A DNA stretch of 64,000 nt from Caldilineales bacterium (GTDB lineage Bacteria > Chloroflexota > Anaerolineae > J102): assembly GCA_019695115.1 (NCBI GenBank), contig JAIBAP010000005.1, forward strand, positions 1 to 64,000, read 5' to 3'. The notes beneath the pieces were generated by a model. It saw nothing but the letters and a program-made list of their open reading frames with translations. It did no database searches and was not told the origin of the DNA. Numbering within the stretch: position 1 is the stretch's first letter; the number at the start of each line of letters is the position of its first letter. The position numbers and the translations under genes were made by a program. Shown here piece by piece: positions 17,552 to 26,954 of the stretch.

Positions 17552-20500
17552 CCACTCTACCTTCTCCAATTTCTTGACCACGCAGTAGGTGTCGCGGGTG
17601 AAGATGCCGATCGGCCCCCAGTAATTGAAGGCGTAGGTGAACTGGGCATAGCCGCCCGCCAGTTGCAGCGGATTGATGCGGGTGCGGGTGAGGCTGTTGT
17701 GACCGCCGGCGCGGCGTCCCCCGCGCACCTGCGATTTGGGGATGTAGATCGTGCGCTCGACGGCGTGATAGTACAGACACATCCCCGACTGCACGCGGGC
17801 GCTGACGTTGGCTCGCGTCACCACCACGCCGTTGTCGTTGTACACCTCCACCCAATCGTTGTCGTTCAACCCGATCTTCTCCGCGTCCTTGTCGTTGATC
17901 CAGATCGGATCCATGCCGCGCGAGAGGGTGAGCATGCGGTGATTATCCTTGTACGTCGAGTGGATGTTCCACTTGCCATGCGGCGTGATGTAGTTGAGCA
18001 CCAGGCAGCTATCGTCCACCGGGCTGTTGACGATGTCGCCGGTCAGTCGGGGGTTGAGCCTGGGCTTGAAGGTGGGCAGATGCTCGCCAAAGTCGAGGTA
18101 GTAGAGGTGATCGACATAGAACTGCTGGCGGCCGGTGAGGGTGCGCCAGGGGATCAACCGCTCCACATTCAGGCACCAGGCGGCGTAGGCGCGGCCATCG
18201 TTGACATTCCCCGTCCAGCAGGGGCTGATCAGGGTGCGCCGCACCTGCCGGGTGAGGTCGTGGAAGGTCATGCGCACGTCGCGCACACCCTCGGCCAGAT
18301 CGACCAGGGGCACGCCCGTCACCTCCTCCTCGTGCTGGAAGGAGGCGTAGGCCACAGCGCCGTTGGTCTCCGGGGCCAGATGCAGCAAGGCATTGGCTGC
18401 GTCCAGCGCGTCCTCCAGGCTGGGGTATTTGTGGCCGTTCCACTGCACGCAGCGCAGGTGGCGGGGATCGGGCGAGCCGCCGACGGGGTTGCGCAATAGC
18501 TCATCGTACTGAACTTTGGCCGGAATATGGACGCCGTTGCCGCTGAAGCCCTTCTCGCGGGCGACGGGGCCGAGCGAGATGAACTTGTTGTACAGATTGA
18601 CGTAATCCCGCTCCACCACCCGGAAATGGGGCATGGTCTTGCCGGGGATAGGGTCGCATTCGCCCGCGGCCCAATCCAGCGGCTCGGTCTGCGCTAGCTC
18701 GTCGGAGGTGTCGTGCATCAAGGGCGCGGCCACCAGGTCGCGCACCGGCTGCGGGAAGACGCGCGGCGCCATCTCACTCACGGCTTTGGCAAAGGCCTTG
18801 AAGATCTCGTAATCGGTCTTGGCCTCCCACACCGGCGGCACCGCCTGGCCCAGCGGATGCACGAACGAGTGCAGGTCGGTGGTGTTGAGGTCGTTCTTCT
18901 CGTACCAGAAGGCGGCGGGGAGGACGATGTCGGAGTAGAGGGCCGAGGAATCCATGCGGAAGTTGAGGTCCACGACCAGATCGAACTTGCCACGCGGGGC
19001 CGGCTCGCGGAAGGTAACGCTCTTGACCTTGCCCTTGGCGTGCTCCTCGGCCACGATGTTGTCGTGCGTGCCCAGGTAGTGCCGCTGGAAGAACTCCGCC
19101 CCCTTGGCGCTGGAGGCCATGGCGTTGCCCCGCCAGATGAACCACACCCGCGGCCAGTTCTCCTCGGCATCGGGGTCGTGGACGGCGAAGTCCAGCTTGC
19201 CATCCTGCAGTTGCTGCGCCGTCCATTGCGCCACTTGCTCGCCGGTCTTGGCCCCGGCGGCGTCGGCCTCGGCCATCACCTGCAAGGGGTTGCGGTTGAA
19301 CTGCGGGTAATAGGGCATCCAGCCCAGGCGCACGGCCATCGTCTCCAGATCCATGGCGTGGCCTTTGGCCCACTTGGTTTGGGGCGGCACCGGCGCGTAG
19401 TCGGTGAAATCGCCCTCGTAGCGCCATTGGTCGCTGTTCACATAGTGCCAGGTGGGAGATTGCTGGCGGCGGGGGACAACGCCCCAGTCGTTGGCGAAGG
19501 CGAAGCTGCTCCACGGCGCCACCAGCGTCAGCTTTTCCTGGCCGACATAATGGTTCATGCCGCCGCCGTTTTTGCCGCAGCAGCCGCAGAGGATGAGGGC
19601 GGTGATGGGAGCGCGGTAGGCCAGGTTGTTGTTGTACCAGTGATTGATGCTGGCCCCAACGATGACCATCGAGCGGCCCTGGGTGGCCTCGGCCGTGCCG
19701 GCGAATTCCCGCGCCAGGCGGATGACGGTGTCGCGGCCGATGCCGGTGTACTGCTCCTGCCAGGCGGGGGTGTAGGGATGGAGGTCGTCGTAGCTCGTGG
19801 CATAGTCGCCCGACAGCCCCCGCCCGACGCCGAACTGCGCCATCAGCAGGTCGAAGGCCGTGGCCACCGCCACGCGGCCCTCGCTGGTCTCGATGTAGCG
19901 CACCGGCACCCCGCGGCGCAGGGTCTGGTTCTCGGCGAACTCGTGGTAGGCCACCGGCAGGACGTCATCGTGCTGGTCGAAGAAGGACAGGGTGGGGCTG
20001 ATCGGGCTGCCATCCTGACCGTCCTCCAGTTTGAGATTCCACTGCCCCTTCTGCGTCTGCCAACGGAAGCCGACCGTGCCCATGGGCATCTTGGGCTGGC
20101 CGCTGCCCTCGTCGATCATCAGCAGCTTCCAGTCGCCGTTCTCTTCGCCCGCGTATTTAGCCAGACGGTTGGCCCGCAGCAGTTGCCCGGCCTGATAACT
20201 GCCATCTTCGTTTTCGTGCAGTTCCACCAGGAAGGGGCCATCGGTGTAGCGGGTGACGTAATCGACGAAATAGGGCACCTGCCGCTGGACGTAGTATTCC
20301 TGCAAGATGACGTGATTGACCGCCATCCACAGCGCCGTGTCGGTGCCTGGCTTGACCGGGATCCACCAATCGGAGTATTTGGCCACCTGGCTAAGGTCGG
20401 GGGCGATGACGACGAACTTGGCGCCTTCGTGTCGCGCTTCGGCGATGAAATGCACATCGGGCGTGCGGGTCATGTTGGGATTGGAACCCATGGCGACGAT

Positions 20501-21196
20501 GTACTTGGCGTTGTACCAGTCGGCGCTCTCGCAGACATCGGTCTGGTCGCCCCAGATCTCGGGGAAGGCGTTGGGCAGGTCGGCGTACCAGTCGTAGAAG
20601 CTCATGTTGACGCCGCCGAACAGCTGCAAGAAGCGGGAGCCGGCCCCGTAGGAGAGATAGGACATGGCCGGGATGGGCGAGAAGCCGAAGACCCGGTCTG
20701 GCCCATATTTCTTGGCCGTGTAGAGGCAGGAGGCGGCGATCAATTCCAGCACCTCGTCCCATGTCACCCGGCGGAAGCCGCCCTTGCCGCGCGCCTTCTG
20801 GAAGCGCGTGCGTTTGGCCTCGTCCTCGACAATCGAGGCCCAGGCATCGACCGGGTTCTCGTGCTGCTTCCTAGCCTGCCGCCAGAGGTCGATCAGCGGG
20901 CCGCGGGCGTAGGGATATTTGACGCGGATGGGGCTGTAGACATACCAGGAGGCCGAGATGCCGCGCTGACAGCCGCGCGGCTCGTAGGGCGGCAGGTGCG
21001 GCTCCAGCAGCGGGTAATCGACCTGCTGCATTTCCCAGGTGATGACGCCATCTTTGACGTAGATCTGCCAGGAACAACCGCCGGTGCAGTTGACGCCGTG
21101 GGTCGAGCGGATGATGTTGTCGTGCTGCCAGCGGTTGCGATAGAACTCCTCCCACTGGCGAGCTTGTGGTTTGATCAGGTCCTGAATCCAGCCCAT
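17549..21196 (-). CDS. narG: respiratory nitrate reductase alpha subunit (Mo-bisPGD)
   Basis: NarG reduces nitrate to nitrite at a molybdenum bis-MGD centre. The 1215-residue product fits the family. The FS0 [4Fe-4S] ligands His33-x3-Cys37-x3-Cys41-x34-Cys76 match the E. coli spacing, and Asp202 in [10 protein letters not shown] corresponds to the Mo-ligating Asp222 of E. coli. No twin-arginine signal is visible at the N-terminus ([20 protein letters not shown]), so the active site should face the cytoplasm. It is preceded by a diheme cytochrome c gene and followed by narH, the Thermus-like arrangement. Its stop codon lies in the last unit of the heptanucleotide tract that separates it from narH. 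Confidence 0.97.
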   Translation of the reverse strand: MGWIQDLIKPQARQWEEFYRNRWQHDNIIRSTHGVNCTGGCSWQIYVKDGVITWEMQQVDYPLLEPHLPPYEPRGCQRGISASWYVYSPIRVKYPYARGPLIDLWRQARKQHENPVDAWASIVEDEAKRTRFQKARGKGGFRRVTWDEVLELIAASCLYTAKKYGPDRVFGFSPIPAMSYLSYGAGSRFLQLFGGVNMSFYDWYADLPNAFPEIWGDQTDVCESADWYNAKYIVAMGSNPNMTRTPDVHFIAEARHEGAKFVVIAPDLSQVAKYSDWWIPVKPGTDTALWMAVNHVILQEYYVQRQVPYFVDYVTRYTDGPFLVELHENEDGSYQAGQLLRANRLAKYAGEENGDWKLLMIDEGSGQPKMPMGTVGFRWQTQKGQWNLKLEDGQDGSPISPTLSFFDQHDDVLPVAYHEFAENQTLRRGVPVRYIETSEGRVAVATAFDLLMAQFGVGRGLSGDYATSYDDLHPYTPAWQEQYTGIGRDTVIRLAREFAGTAEATQGRSMVIVGASINHWYNNNLAYRAPITALILCGCCGKNGGGMNHYVGQEKLTLVAPWSSFAFANDWGVVPRRQQSPTWHYVNSDQWRYEGDFTDYAPVPPQTKWAKGHAMDLETMAVRLGWMPYYPQFNRNPLQVMAEADAAGAKTGEQVAQWTAQQLQDGKLDFAVHDPDAEENWPRVWFIWRGNAMASSAKGAEFFQRHYLGTHDNIVAEEHAKGKVKSVTFREPAPRGKFDLVVDLNFRMDSSALYSDIVLPAAFWYEKNDLNTTDLHSFVHPLGQAVPPVWEAKTDYEIFKAFAKAVSEMAPRVFPQPVRDLVAAPLMHDTSDELAQTEPLDWAAGECDPIPGKTMPHFRVVERDYVNLYNKFISLGPVAREKGFSGNGVHIPAKVQYDELLRNPVGGSPDPRHLRCVQWNGHKYPSLEDALDAANALLHLAPETNGAVAYASFQHEEEVTGVPLVDLAEGVRDVRMTFHDLTRQVRRTLISPCWTGNVNDGRAYAAWCLNVERLIPWRTLTGRQQFYVDHLYYLDFGEHLPTFKPRLNPRLTGDIVNSPVDDSCLVLNYITPHGKWNIHSTYKDNHRMLTLSRGMDPIWINDKDAEKIGLNDNDWVEVYNDNGVVVTRANVSARVQSGMCLYYHAVERTIYIPKSQVRGGRRAGGHNSLTRTRINPLQLAGGYAQFTYAFNYWGPIGIFTRDTYCVVKKLEKVEW

Positions 21197-21213
21197 GTGA
21201 GGTGCCTCCGGGG

Positions 21214-21265
21214 TAGTGGTCGGTGGTCAGTGGTCAGTAGTCAGTCATCAGTGGTCAGTCATCAG
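21214..21265. repeat. heptanucleotide tract, CAGTNNT family, reaching into the cytochrome c stop codon
   Basis: Seven units (TAGTGGT, CGGTGGT, CAGTGGT, CAGTAGT, CAGTCAT, CAGTGGT, CAGTCAT) plus CAG. The complement of the cytochrome stop (TCA, 21262-21264) is inside the final unit. It belongs to the same family as the tract at 17468-17551. Confidence 0.9.
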
Positions 21266-22110
21266 ATGCGGGCGCGTTGGACGAGGGTCTTGCGCACCGA
21301 CACCAGGCGGTTGCGCCAGTAAAAGTGGGCAGCAGCGATGAGCAAGACCATGCCCAGCAGCGAGAGGCCGGCTAACTGCCACAGCGCCTGCGGTGGGCGC
21401 TGCTGCACCGAAGCCTCCTGCATAAAGACGCGCAGGTCATCCTGCTCGGCGGGCGTCAACGGCTGCTGCGCCCACACCGCGTTCATGGTCACGGTGGGCG
21501 TGGTGTTGAGGAAGGTGGCCAGCCCGGCGTCGCCGCCATAGGTGTTGTAGGCGAAGGTGAGATCCGGCCCCAGGGCGCCGCCGCCCAAGGCGCCCAGCCC
21601 GGCGATACTGTGACAAGTCATGCAAGGAGGGCCGCCGTTGGCCAGTCGCTTGCCACCGGTGAAGAGCGCTCGCCCATGGTCGGCGTCGCCCACGCCCAAC
21701 GTCACCGCCGGCGCTGCGACTGTGGCTCCGCCCGACTTGCCCAGGTAGGCGATCAGGGCGGCGACCTCGGCCTCGGTCAGGCCTAGATTGGGCATAGGGA
21801 CGTTGTTGTTTTCGGCCAGCAATTGGGTGGCGATGGGATCGCCAGCGGCCAGTATCTTGTCGGGCTGCAAGATCCACTGCGACAACCAGGCCGGGTCGCG
21901 ACGCTGGGTCACGTCCTTCAGATCCGGCCCCACCAGTTTGCCGCCGCCGATGGTGTGGCAGGCCGTGCACTTCTGCGTGAAGATGGCCTCGCCCTCGCCG
22001 CCCGATTGGGCCGGCGGCGCCGCCTGGAGCGAGCGTGGCTGAATCAGCGCCAACAGGATCAAGCCGACCAGCGTCAGCCTCGCAACGGAACCTGGGGATT
22101 TCAGTGACAT
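21262..22110 (-). CDS. membrane-anchored diheme cytochrome c (NarC-like)
   Basis: The 282-residue protein has an N-terminal signal/anchor, two c-type heme motifs (CTACH near residue 50 and CMTCH near residue 163) and a C-terminal transmembrane helix with a basic tail. Met residues in VPMPNLG and in the second domain are candidate axial ligands. In Thermus, narC encodes a similar diheme cytochrome at the head of the nar operon that links nitrate reductase to other electron carriers; the same job is inferred here. The start at 22110 has GGAGG 8 nt upstream; the ATG at 22125 overlaps that site. It precedes narG with only a short repeat tract between. Confidence 0.9.
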   Translation of the reverse strand: MSLKSPGSVARLTLVGLILLALIQPRSLQAAPPAQSGGEGEAIFTQKCTACHTIGGGKLVGPDLKDVTQRRDPAWLSQWILQPDKILAAGDPIATQLLAENNNVPMPNLGLTEAEVAALIAYLGKSGGATVAAPAVTLGVGDADHGRALFTGGKRLANGGPPCMTCHSIAGLGALGGGALGPDLTFAYNTYGGDAGLATFLNTTPTVTMNAVWAQQPLTPAEQDDLRVFMQEASVQQRPPQALWQLAGLSLLGMVLLIAAAHFYWRNRLVSVRKTLVQRARI

Positions 22111-22136
22111 CGATCGTACCTCCATGGGGCGGATGC

Positions 22137-22493
22137 TCAGCAGCCGTGTTTCTCGTCCTCGCGAATGGCGCTGATCAGGTCGAGGCTACTGGCCGGCCAG
22201 GTTTGTGCGGCAAAGACGCGCAGCGTAGGCTGGGCCAGACCGGTCTTGATCACTCGCAGGCCAGGGAAACGCTCCATCAGCGTCGCGGTCAGGGTCATCA
22301 GGGCATTGTTGTCCGGGCGTTCGTCGGCCAGAACTACCACGTCGGGCGCGGCCTGCAGAACGGAGTCACAGGTGTTGTCGTCCAGCGCCACCGGGCCTAT
22401 CACCTCGATGTCGCCGGCGGTGTGCAACAACAACTCCAGGCTCTCGCCAAACAACGTCTTTGAGCAGACCAGGAGAACGCGACGGCTGTTCAC
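22137..22493 (-). CDS. stand-alone pseudo-receiver domain protein
   Basis: The 118-residue product looks like a single response-regulator receiver domain, with RRVLLVCSKTLFGESLELLL in place of the usual VDDHxLFREGL and APDVVVLADERPD in place of the phospho-Asp strand. The acidic pair is replaced by Cys-Ser, and the phosphorylated Asp appears shifted or lost, so phosphorylation is doubtful. There is no output domain. The start is a GTG at 22493. It is the first gene of the nar operon, 27 nt before the cytochrome c gene, so a role in sensing or assembly for nitrate respiration is inferred from position only. Confidence 0.65.
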   Translation of the reverse strand: MNSRRVLLVCSKTLFGESLELLLHTAGDIEVIGPVALDDNTCDSVLQAAPDVVVLADERPDNNALMTLTATLMERFPGLRVIKTGLAQPTLRVFAAQTWPASSLDLISAIREDEKHGC

Positions 22494-22786
22494 GGCAAAC
22501 TCTCAATCCTTGGTCGCAGGACGACTGCGAAAGCGTCGGGCGCAGTTGACTGATTTGTGGTATAGGCCCAAGAATACAGGAAGATGCCGCCCGTCGCATC
22601 CCTCTTCAAGCCGGGTGAGGAACTAATTTGGAGCGATCTTGGTGGGGCGCAGGCGCGGGTGCGAACTAGTTCTGCGGCGCCAGCGCCAAGCATGGGTCAC
22701 GACCCCCCGCCTTTCCCCTGCCCCCGATACTGCTGAGGCTCGTAGTTCTGCGCAAACCCCTGGGGGCCGCATGCGCGGCGGCCGCC
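22494..22786. other. non-coding gap upstream of the nar operon
   Basis: This stretch holds the 3' flank of the ABC exporter gene and the presumed nar operon promoter. I see neither an FNR-type palindrome (TTGAT-N4-ATCAA) nor a good sigma70 pair. No convincing ORF is present. Confidence 0.5.
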
Positions 22787-24619
22787 TCAAATCGCCTGCC
22801 CTTTGAACTGGCTCATGTACAAGTGGTGATAGAACCCGCGCTGATCCAGCAATTGCTGATGCGTGCCCGTCTCCACGATGCAGCCATCGTTGATCACCAG
22901 CACCTGATCGGCGTCGCGAATGGTGCTCAGCCGGTGGGCGATGACGAAACTCGTGCGCCCCGCCATCAACCGCAACAAGGCCTTTTGAATCCGGGCCTCG
23001 GTGCGAGTGTCGACGCTGCTGGTGGCTTCGTCAAGAATGAGAATGCCCGGATCCGCCAAAATGGCGCGGGCGATGCTCAACAACTGGCGCTGGCCCTGGC
23101 TGAGATTGCTGGCGCGCTCAGAAAGCTGGGTGTGATAACCATCCGCCAACTGGCGGATGAAATGATCGGCGTCCGCGAGGCGGGCCGCTTCCATGCATTC
23201 CTCATCGGTGGCGTCCAGACGGCCAAAGCGGATGTTTTCGAGCACGGTGTCGGCAAACAGAAACGTATCTTGCAGCACCAGCCCCAGCGCTCGCCTCAGG
23301 TCGTCCTTCTTGATGTCGCGGATGTCGACTCCATCGATGGTGATCTGCCCAGTCTGAACCTCGTAAAATCGGGTCAGCAAGTTGATAATGGTGGTCTTGC
23401 CGGCGCCGGTGGGACCCACCAGCGCCACCGTCGCGCCGGGTTTGGCTTCCAGGGTCATGTCTTTGATGATAGGCGTGCCGGGCTCGTACGCGAACCCTAC
23501 GTGTGCAAATTGCACGCGCCCGCGCAGCGCCGTCAGCGGGGCGGCGTCGGGGGCATCGCCCACTTCGGTGGCTGTGTCCAACACTTCGAACACCCGCTCC
23601 GCCCCAGCCAATGCCGCCTGGATGGCGTTGTACATGTTCGCCAGTTGGCGCAAGGGCTGGATGAAGTTCTGGCCATAGATGATGAAGGTGGCGATGATGC
23701 CCACGCTCACTAACCCGCGCAGTGCCAGCCACCCGCCCAAACTCGCCAGCACGATCACGAAGAAGTTGCCCAGCACATTGGTCAGCGGCATGAGCAGCAA
23801 AGCGTAGTTGTTGGCATAGACGCCGGCGCGAAACACCTCGGCGTTGCGCTGGCGAAAGGCTGCCGTCACCGACTCGTGGCGCCGAAAGGCCTTCACCACC
23901 TTCTGACCGCTGATCGATTCCTCCATCACGCCGTTCAGCGCCCCCAGGCTGCGCTGCAAATCGCGGAAGCCGCGACGGGTGTAGCGAGCCACAAATTCGG
24001 TGAACCAGAACATGATCGGCACCACCAGCACCGCCGCCAGCGCCAGCCACCGGTCCAACGCAAACATGGCGATGAGAATGCCGGCCAATGACAGCACGCT
24101 GGCCACCAACGTTACCACATTCTGCGACACGGCTTGATTGATGGCGTCGATGTCGTTCGTCAGACGGCTCATCAGCTCGCCGGCCGGGTTGCGGTCGAAA
24201 AAGCGCAGCGGCAACTCCTGCAGGTGCGCGAACAAGTCTTGCCGCAATTGCTTCAGCGCCCGCTGCGAGATGTCGGCCATCACCCACCCGGCAACGCCCT
24301 GAAACACATTGTTCAGCAGATAGACCGCCAGCATCAACCCGGCAAGGCGACCCAACCCGGCCAATTGCCTCGGCGCAATGTAGCGGTCGATGGCGACGCC
24401 CATCAAGTAGGGGCCGATCAACCCCAGCACGGTGTAGATCAGCACACACGCGATCACGAAAATCAACGATTTCCGGAATGCCCTGAGGTATGGCAGCAGA
24501 CGCACGAGCGCATGGCGCGGGTCTTGAGCCTTCTCGATCCGGCCCACCGCCGCCGGACGCCGCGGCTGCAACGAACTGCGCGCATCCACACCACCATGCC
24601 CCGGCAGGCGCTCCGTCAT
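22787..24619 (-). CDS. ABC exporter half-transporter, subunit with catalytic Walker B
   Basis: The 610-residue protein has six hydrophobic helices followed by one nucleotide-binding domain: Walker A GPTGAGKTT, signature NLSQGQRQL, Walker B ILILDEATSSVD with the catalytic Glu, and switch His in VIAHRLST. The signature is LSQGQ rather than LSGGQ. Together with the degenerate Walker B of the partner gene this is the pattern of heterodimeric exporters such as TM287/288 and BmrCD, which export drugs or lipids. The ATG at 24619 overlaps the partner's stop (ATGA), which couples their translation; an upstream in-frame start would lie deep inside the partner gene. Confidence 0.93.
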   Translation of the reverse strand: MTERLPGHGGVDARSSLQPRRPAAVGRIEKAQDPRHALVRLLPYLRAFRKSLIFVIACVLIYTVLGLIGPYLMGVAIDRYIAPRQLAGLGRLAGLMLAVYLLNNVFQGVAGWVMADISQRALKQLRQDLFAHLQELPLRFFDRNPAGELMSRLTNDIDAINQAVSQNVVTLVASVLSLAGILIAMFALDRWLALAAVLVVPIMFWFTEFVARYTRRGFRDLQRSLGALNGVMEESISGQKVVKAFRRHESVTAAFRQRNAEVFRAGVYANNYALLLMPLTNVLGNFFVIVLASLGGWLALRGLVSVGIIATFIIYGQNFIQPLRQLANMYNAIQAALAGAERVFEVLDTATEVGDAPDAAPLTALRGRVQFAHVGFAYEPGTPIIKDMTLEAKPGATVALVGPTGAGKTTIINLLTRFYEVQTGQITIDGVDIRDIKKDDLRRALGLVLQDTFLFADTVLENIRFGRLDATDEECMEAARLADADHFIRQLADGYHTQLSERASNLSQGQRQLLSIARAILADPGILILDEATSSVDTRTEARIQKALLRLMAGRTSFVIAHRLSTIRDADQVLVINDGCIVETGTHQQLLDQRGFYHHLYMSQFKGQAI

Positions 24620-26391
24620 GGCGCCGGCCTCCCCGCCGCTGGCCCCGGCTCGACCACCGGCCCGCTGCCGAGCTGCGACTCGTAGATCTCTTGATAGATC
24701 GGGCACGTCCGCATCAATTCCTGATGCGTCCCTTCACCAACGATGCGGCCGTCCTCCAGCACGACGATCTTGTCGGCGTTCAGCACAGTGCTGATGCGCT
24801 GCGCCACCACCAGGCTGGTGTGCTGGCCCATTTGCGCCTTGAGTGCATCCTGAATCTTGGTCTCGGTCTCCACATCCACCGAGCTCGTGCTATCATCGAG
24901 GATGAGGATGCGAGGCCGCGTGAGCAGCGCGCGGGCGATGGCAATGCGCTGCTTCTGGCCGCCCGAAAGGTTCACACCGCGCTCCTCGATGTGCGTGTCG
25001 TAGCCTTTGGGCAAGGCCAGGATGAAGTCGTGGGCCTGCGCAGCCGTGGCAGCAGCAAACACCTCTTCGTCGCTGGCATCGGGGACGCCATAGCGAATGT
25101 TGTCGCGCACGGCGCCACTGAACAACACCGTCTCTTGAGGCACGATAGCGATCTGCTGCAGCAACGAGTCTTGTTGCAGGTCGCGCACGTCGATATCGTC
25201 CACCAGCACGCGGCCCGCTGTCGTGTCGTAGAAACGCGGCACCAGGTTGACCAGCGAAGATTTGCCGGCGCCCGTCGCCCCCAAAATCGCCACCGTCTGC
25301 CCCGGCTCGACTGCCAGGCTGATCCCGCGCAGCACCGGCTCTTGCCCGTGACCATCGTAATGGAAGACCGCGCGGTCCAAGGCGATGCGGCCGAGGCTGG
25401 CCTGTGGCAAAGGCCCGGCGTTCGGGGCATCGCGGATGGCGGGAACCGTGTCGAGCACCTCGTCCACGCGCTTGGCTGAAGCGATGCCGCTGGCCCACAC
25501 GTTGGACAGCATGGTCATCAACGTCAGCGGGGTTAGCGTCGTTAACAGGTAATTGGTGAAGGCTACGATCTGCCCGACCGTCAGATCGCCGCGTGCGGCC
25601 TGCAGGCCCCCGGCCCAGATTACCACCACCAGCCCGGCATTGACGCACAGCGTCAACGCCGGCGACATCGTGGCCATGAAACGCATCACTTGCGAAGAAT
25701 AATCGGTGTAGGCCTGGTTGGCCACATCGAAGCGCTCGCCTTCGAAGTCGGCGCGCACAAAGGCTTTCACCAACCGAGCCCCGGCGATGTTCTCCTGCAA
25801 CACCGTGTTCAGCCGATCCAGCCGCTGCTGCACCGCCCGGAACAGCGGCTCCATCCGCACCACAAAGAACACGATCACGACGGATGTGATCACCAGCAAG
25901 GGGAGCATGGTCAGCGCCAGGCCGCGGCTGGTATTGAACATGAGGATGAGGCTGCCGATCATGAGCAGCGGCGCCCGCGTGCCAATGCGCAGCGAAACCT
26001 GCACGAGCCGCTGAACGGCGCTGGCATCGCTGGTGAGGCGCACCAGCAATTGGCCGGTCGTCATACGGTCCAGATCGCCGAAGGCAAAAGTCTGGATTCT
26101 TATGAAGAGGGCTTCGCGCAGATCGCGGGCCACGCTTTCGCCCACCCGCACCGAATAGAAATTATTGGCGACCGCAATGAGGGTGCTGCATATCGAGATG
26201 CCCAGCATCAACAGGCCCGTGTGGATGACCACCTGCTGATTCTGTTTGAAGATGCCCTCATCGATGATACGCTGGATCAGGCGGGGGATCGACAAGTCCA
26301 GGAACACCAATGTCGTCAGCAGCAGCAACGCCATCGCCGACGCCCGCCAATAGGGCTTCACAAACGAAAGCACACGGCGGATGTGGCTCAT
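24616..26391 (-). CDS. ABC exporter half-transporter, subunit with degenerate ATPase site
   Basis: The 591-residue protein has the six-helix exporter domain and an NBD with Walker A GATGAGKSS and signature LSGGQKQR. Walker B is ILDDSTSSVD, with Asp in place of the catalytic Glu, and the switch residue is Gln (VVAQRIST) instead of His. These are the two substitutions that mark the degenerate site of heterodimeric type IV exporters. The protein should pair with the product of the overlapping downstream gene. A sigma70-like promoter lies 183 nt upstream. Confidence 0.93.
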   Translation of the reverse strand: MSHIRRVLSFVKPYWRASAMALLLLTTLVFLDLSIPRLIQRIIDEGIFKQNQQVVIHTGLLMLGISICSTLIAVANNFYSVRVGESVARDLREALFIRIQTFAFGDLDRMTTGQLLVRLTSDASAVQRLVQVSLRIGTRAPLLMIGSLILMFNTSRGLALTMLPLLVITSVVIVFFVVRMEPLFRAVQQRLDRLNTVLQENIAGARLVKAFVRADFEGERFDVANQAYTDYSSQVMRFMATMSPALTLCVNAGLVVVIWAGGLQAARGDLTVGQIVAFTNYLLTTLTPLTLMTMLSNVWASGIASAKRVDEVLDTVPAIRDAPNAGPLPQASLGRIALDRAVFHYDGHGQEPVLRGISLAVEPGQTVAILGATGAGKSSLVNLVPRFYDTTAGRVLVDDIDVRDLQQDSLLQQIAIVPQETVLFSGAVRDNIRYGVPDASDEEVFAAATAAQAHDFILALPKGYDTHIEERGVNLSGGQKQRIAIARALLTRPRILILDDSTSSVDVETETKIQDALKAQMGQHTSLVVAQRISTVLNADKIVVLEDGRIVGEGTHQELMRTCPIYQEIYESQLGSGPVVEPGPAAGRPAP

Positions 26392-26573
26392 TTCAGCTTC
26401 GCGCGAGCAAGCCCCGCGCCCTCTGTGCCTGCCCGTTGTCGCAGAAAAGCCGTCCCGCGCACACGCCAGCCTGCCCGCGCCGTGTGCTGGCTACCGAAAG
26501 ACGAGGATTGTCGCCCGTTTTGTCAGCCGCCTGCGCAGCCGATGGCAAGTTCAATGTGGCAAACACAAAACGC

Positions 26574-26602
26574 ATTGTACGACAACCGCTGCTGGCAGCC
26601 AA
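26574..26602 (-). promoter_or_regulatory. sigma70-like promoter for the ABC exporter operon
   Basis: On the minus strand, TTGGCT (26602-26597), a 17-nt spacer and TACAAT (26579-26574). It leaves a 5' leader of about 175 nt before the ATG at 26391. Confidence 0.55.
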
Positions 26603-26821
26603 TCCTGCACAATCTCATGCACGAGCAGGCTACCGGCTCGTGCTCACCCGCAGCTTGGCCAGGCCAGCGCCCATCAGAAAGACTGCCGGCCCCGCCCCAT
26701 CAAGGCCGGCCCCGACGCACCACTGAACCTGTCGCCCGTCCACCAGCGTCTTATTTTTCGCCGGGAGGGTCAGGGCGGCGGATTAACCATCGGCAGAGGT
26801 GGTGGACGCGTTCATCGGCGG

Positions 26822-26856
26822 CTGCTGTGGGAGAGACGGCGTCTCCCCCACAGCAG
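26822..26856 (-). terminator. hairpin downstream of the giant secreted-protein gene
   Basis: A 16-bp stem with one A-C mismatch and a 3-nt loop (CTGCTGTGGGAGAGAC paired with GTCTCCCCCACAGCAG), about 100 nt beyond the stop at 26955. There is no T-tract on either side, so it is at best a weak intrinsic terminator. Confidence 0.5.
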
Positions 26857-26954
26857 GCCAGTTTCAGAGCGAGCAGCAGGGACAGAAGCGGGGCCAGGTG
26901 GACGGTCCGCTTCCTCATCTGCGTCGCCAAGCGGATGAGGAAGTGGATGCTGGT

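Larger units (their letters stand above)
26392..26954. other. 563-bp intergenic region
   Basis: The region contains a promoter facing the ABC exporter genes (26574-26602) and a hairpin (26822-26856) just beyond the end of the giant secreted-protein gene. Apparent ORFs on the + strand have biased, low-complexity translations and no ribosome-binding sites, so no gene is called. Confidence 0.6.

Noticed and set aside
22494-22700. FNR or NarL binding sites upstream of the nar operon
   Set aside because: I found no TTGAT-N4-ATCAA palindrome and no paired NarL heptamers close enough to consensus to report.
26381-26938. possible + strand gene in the 563-bp intergenic region
   Set aside because: The translation is Arg/Ser/Pro-rich without motifs, no ribosome-binding site is present, and it overlaps a promoter and a hairpin.
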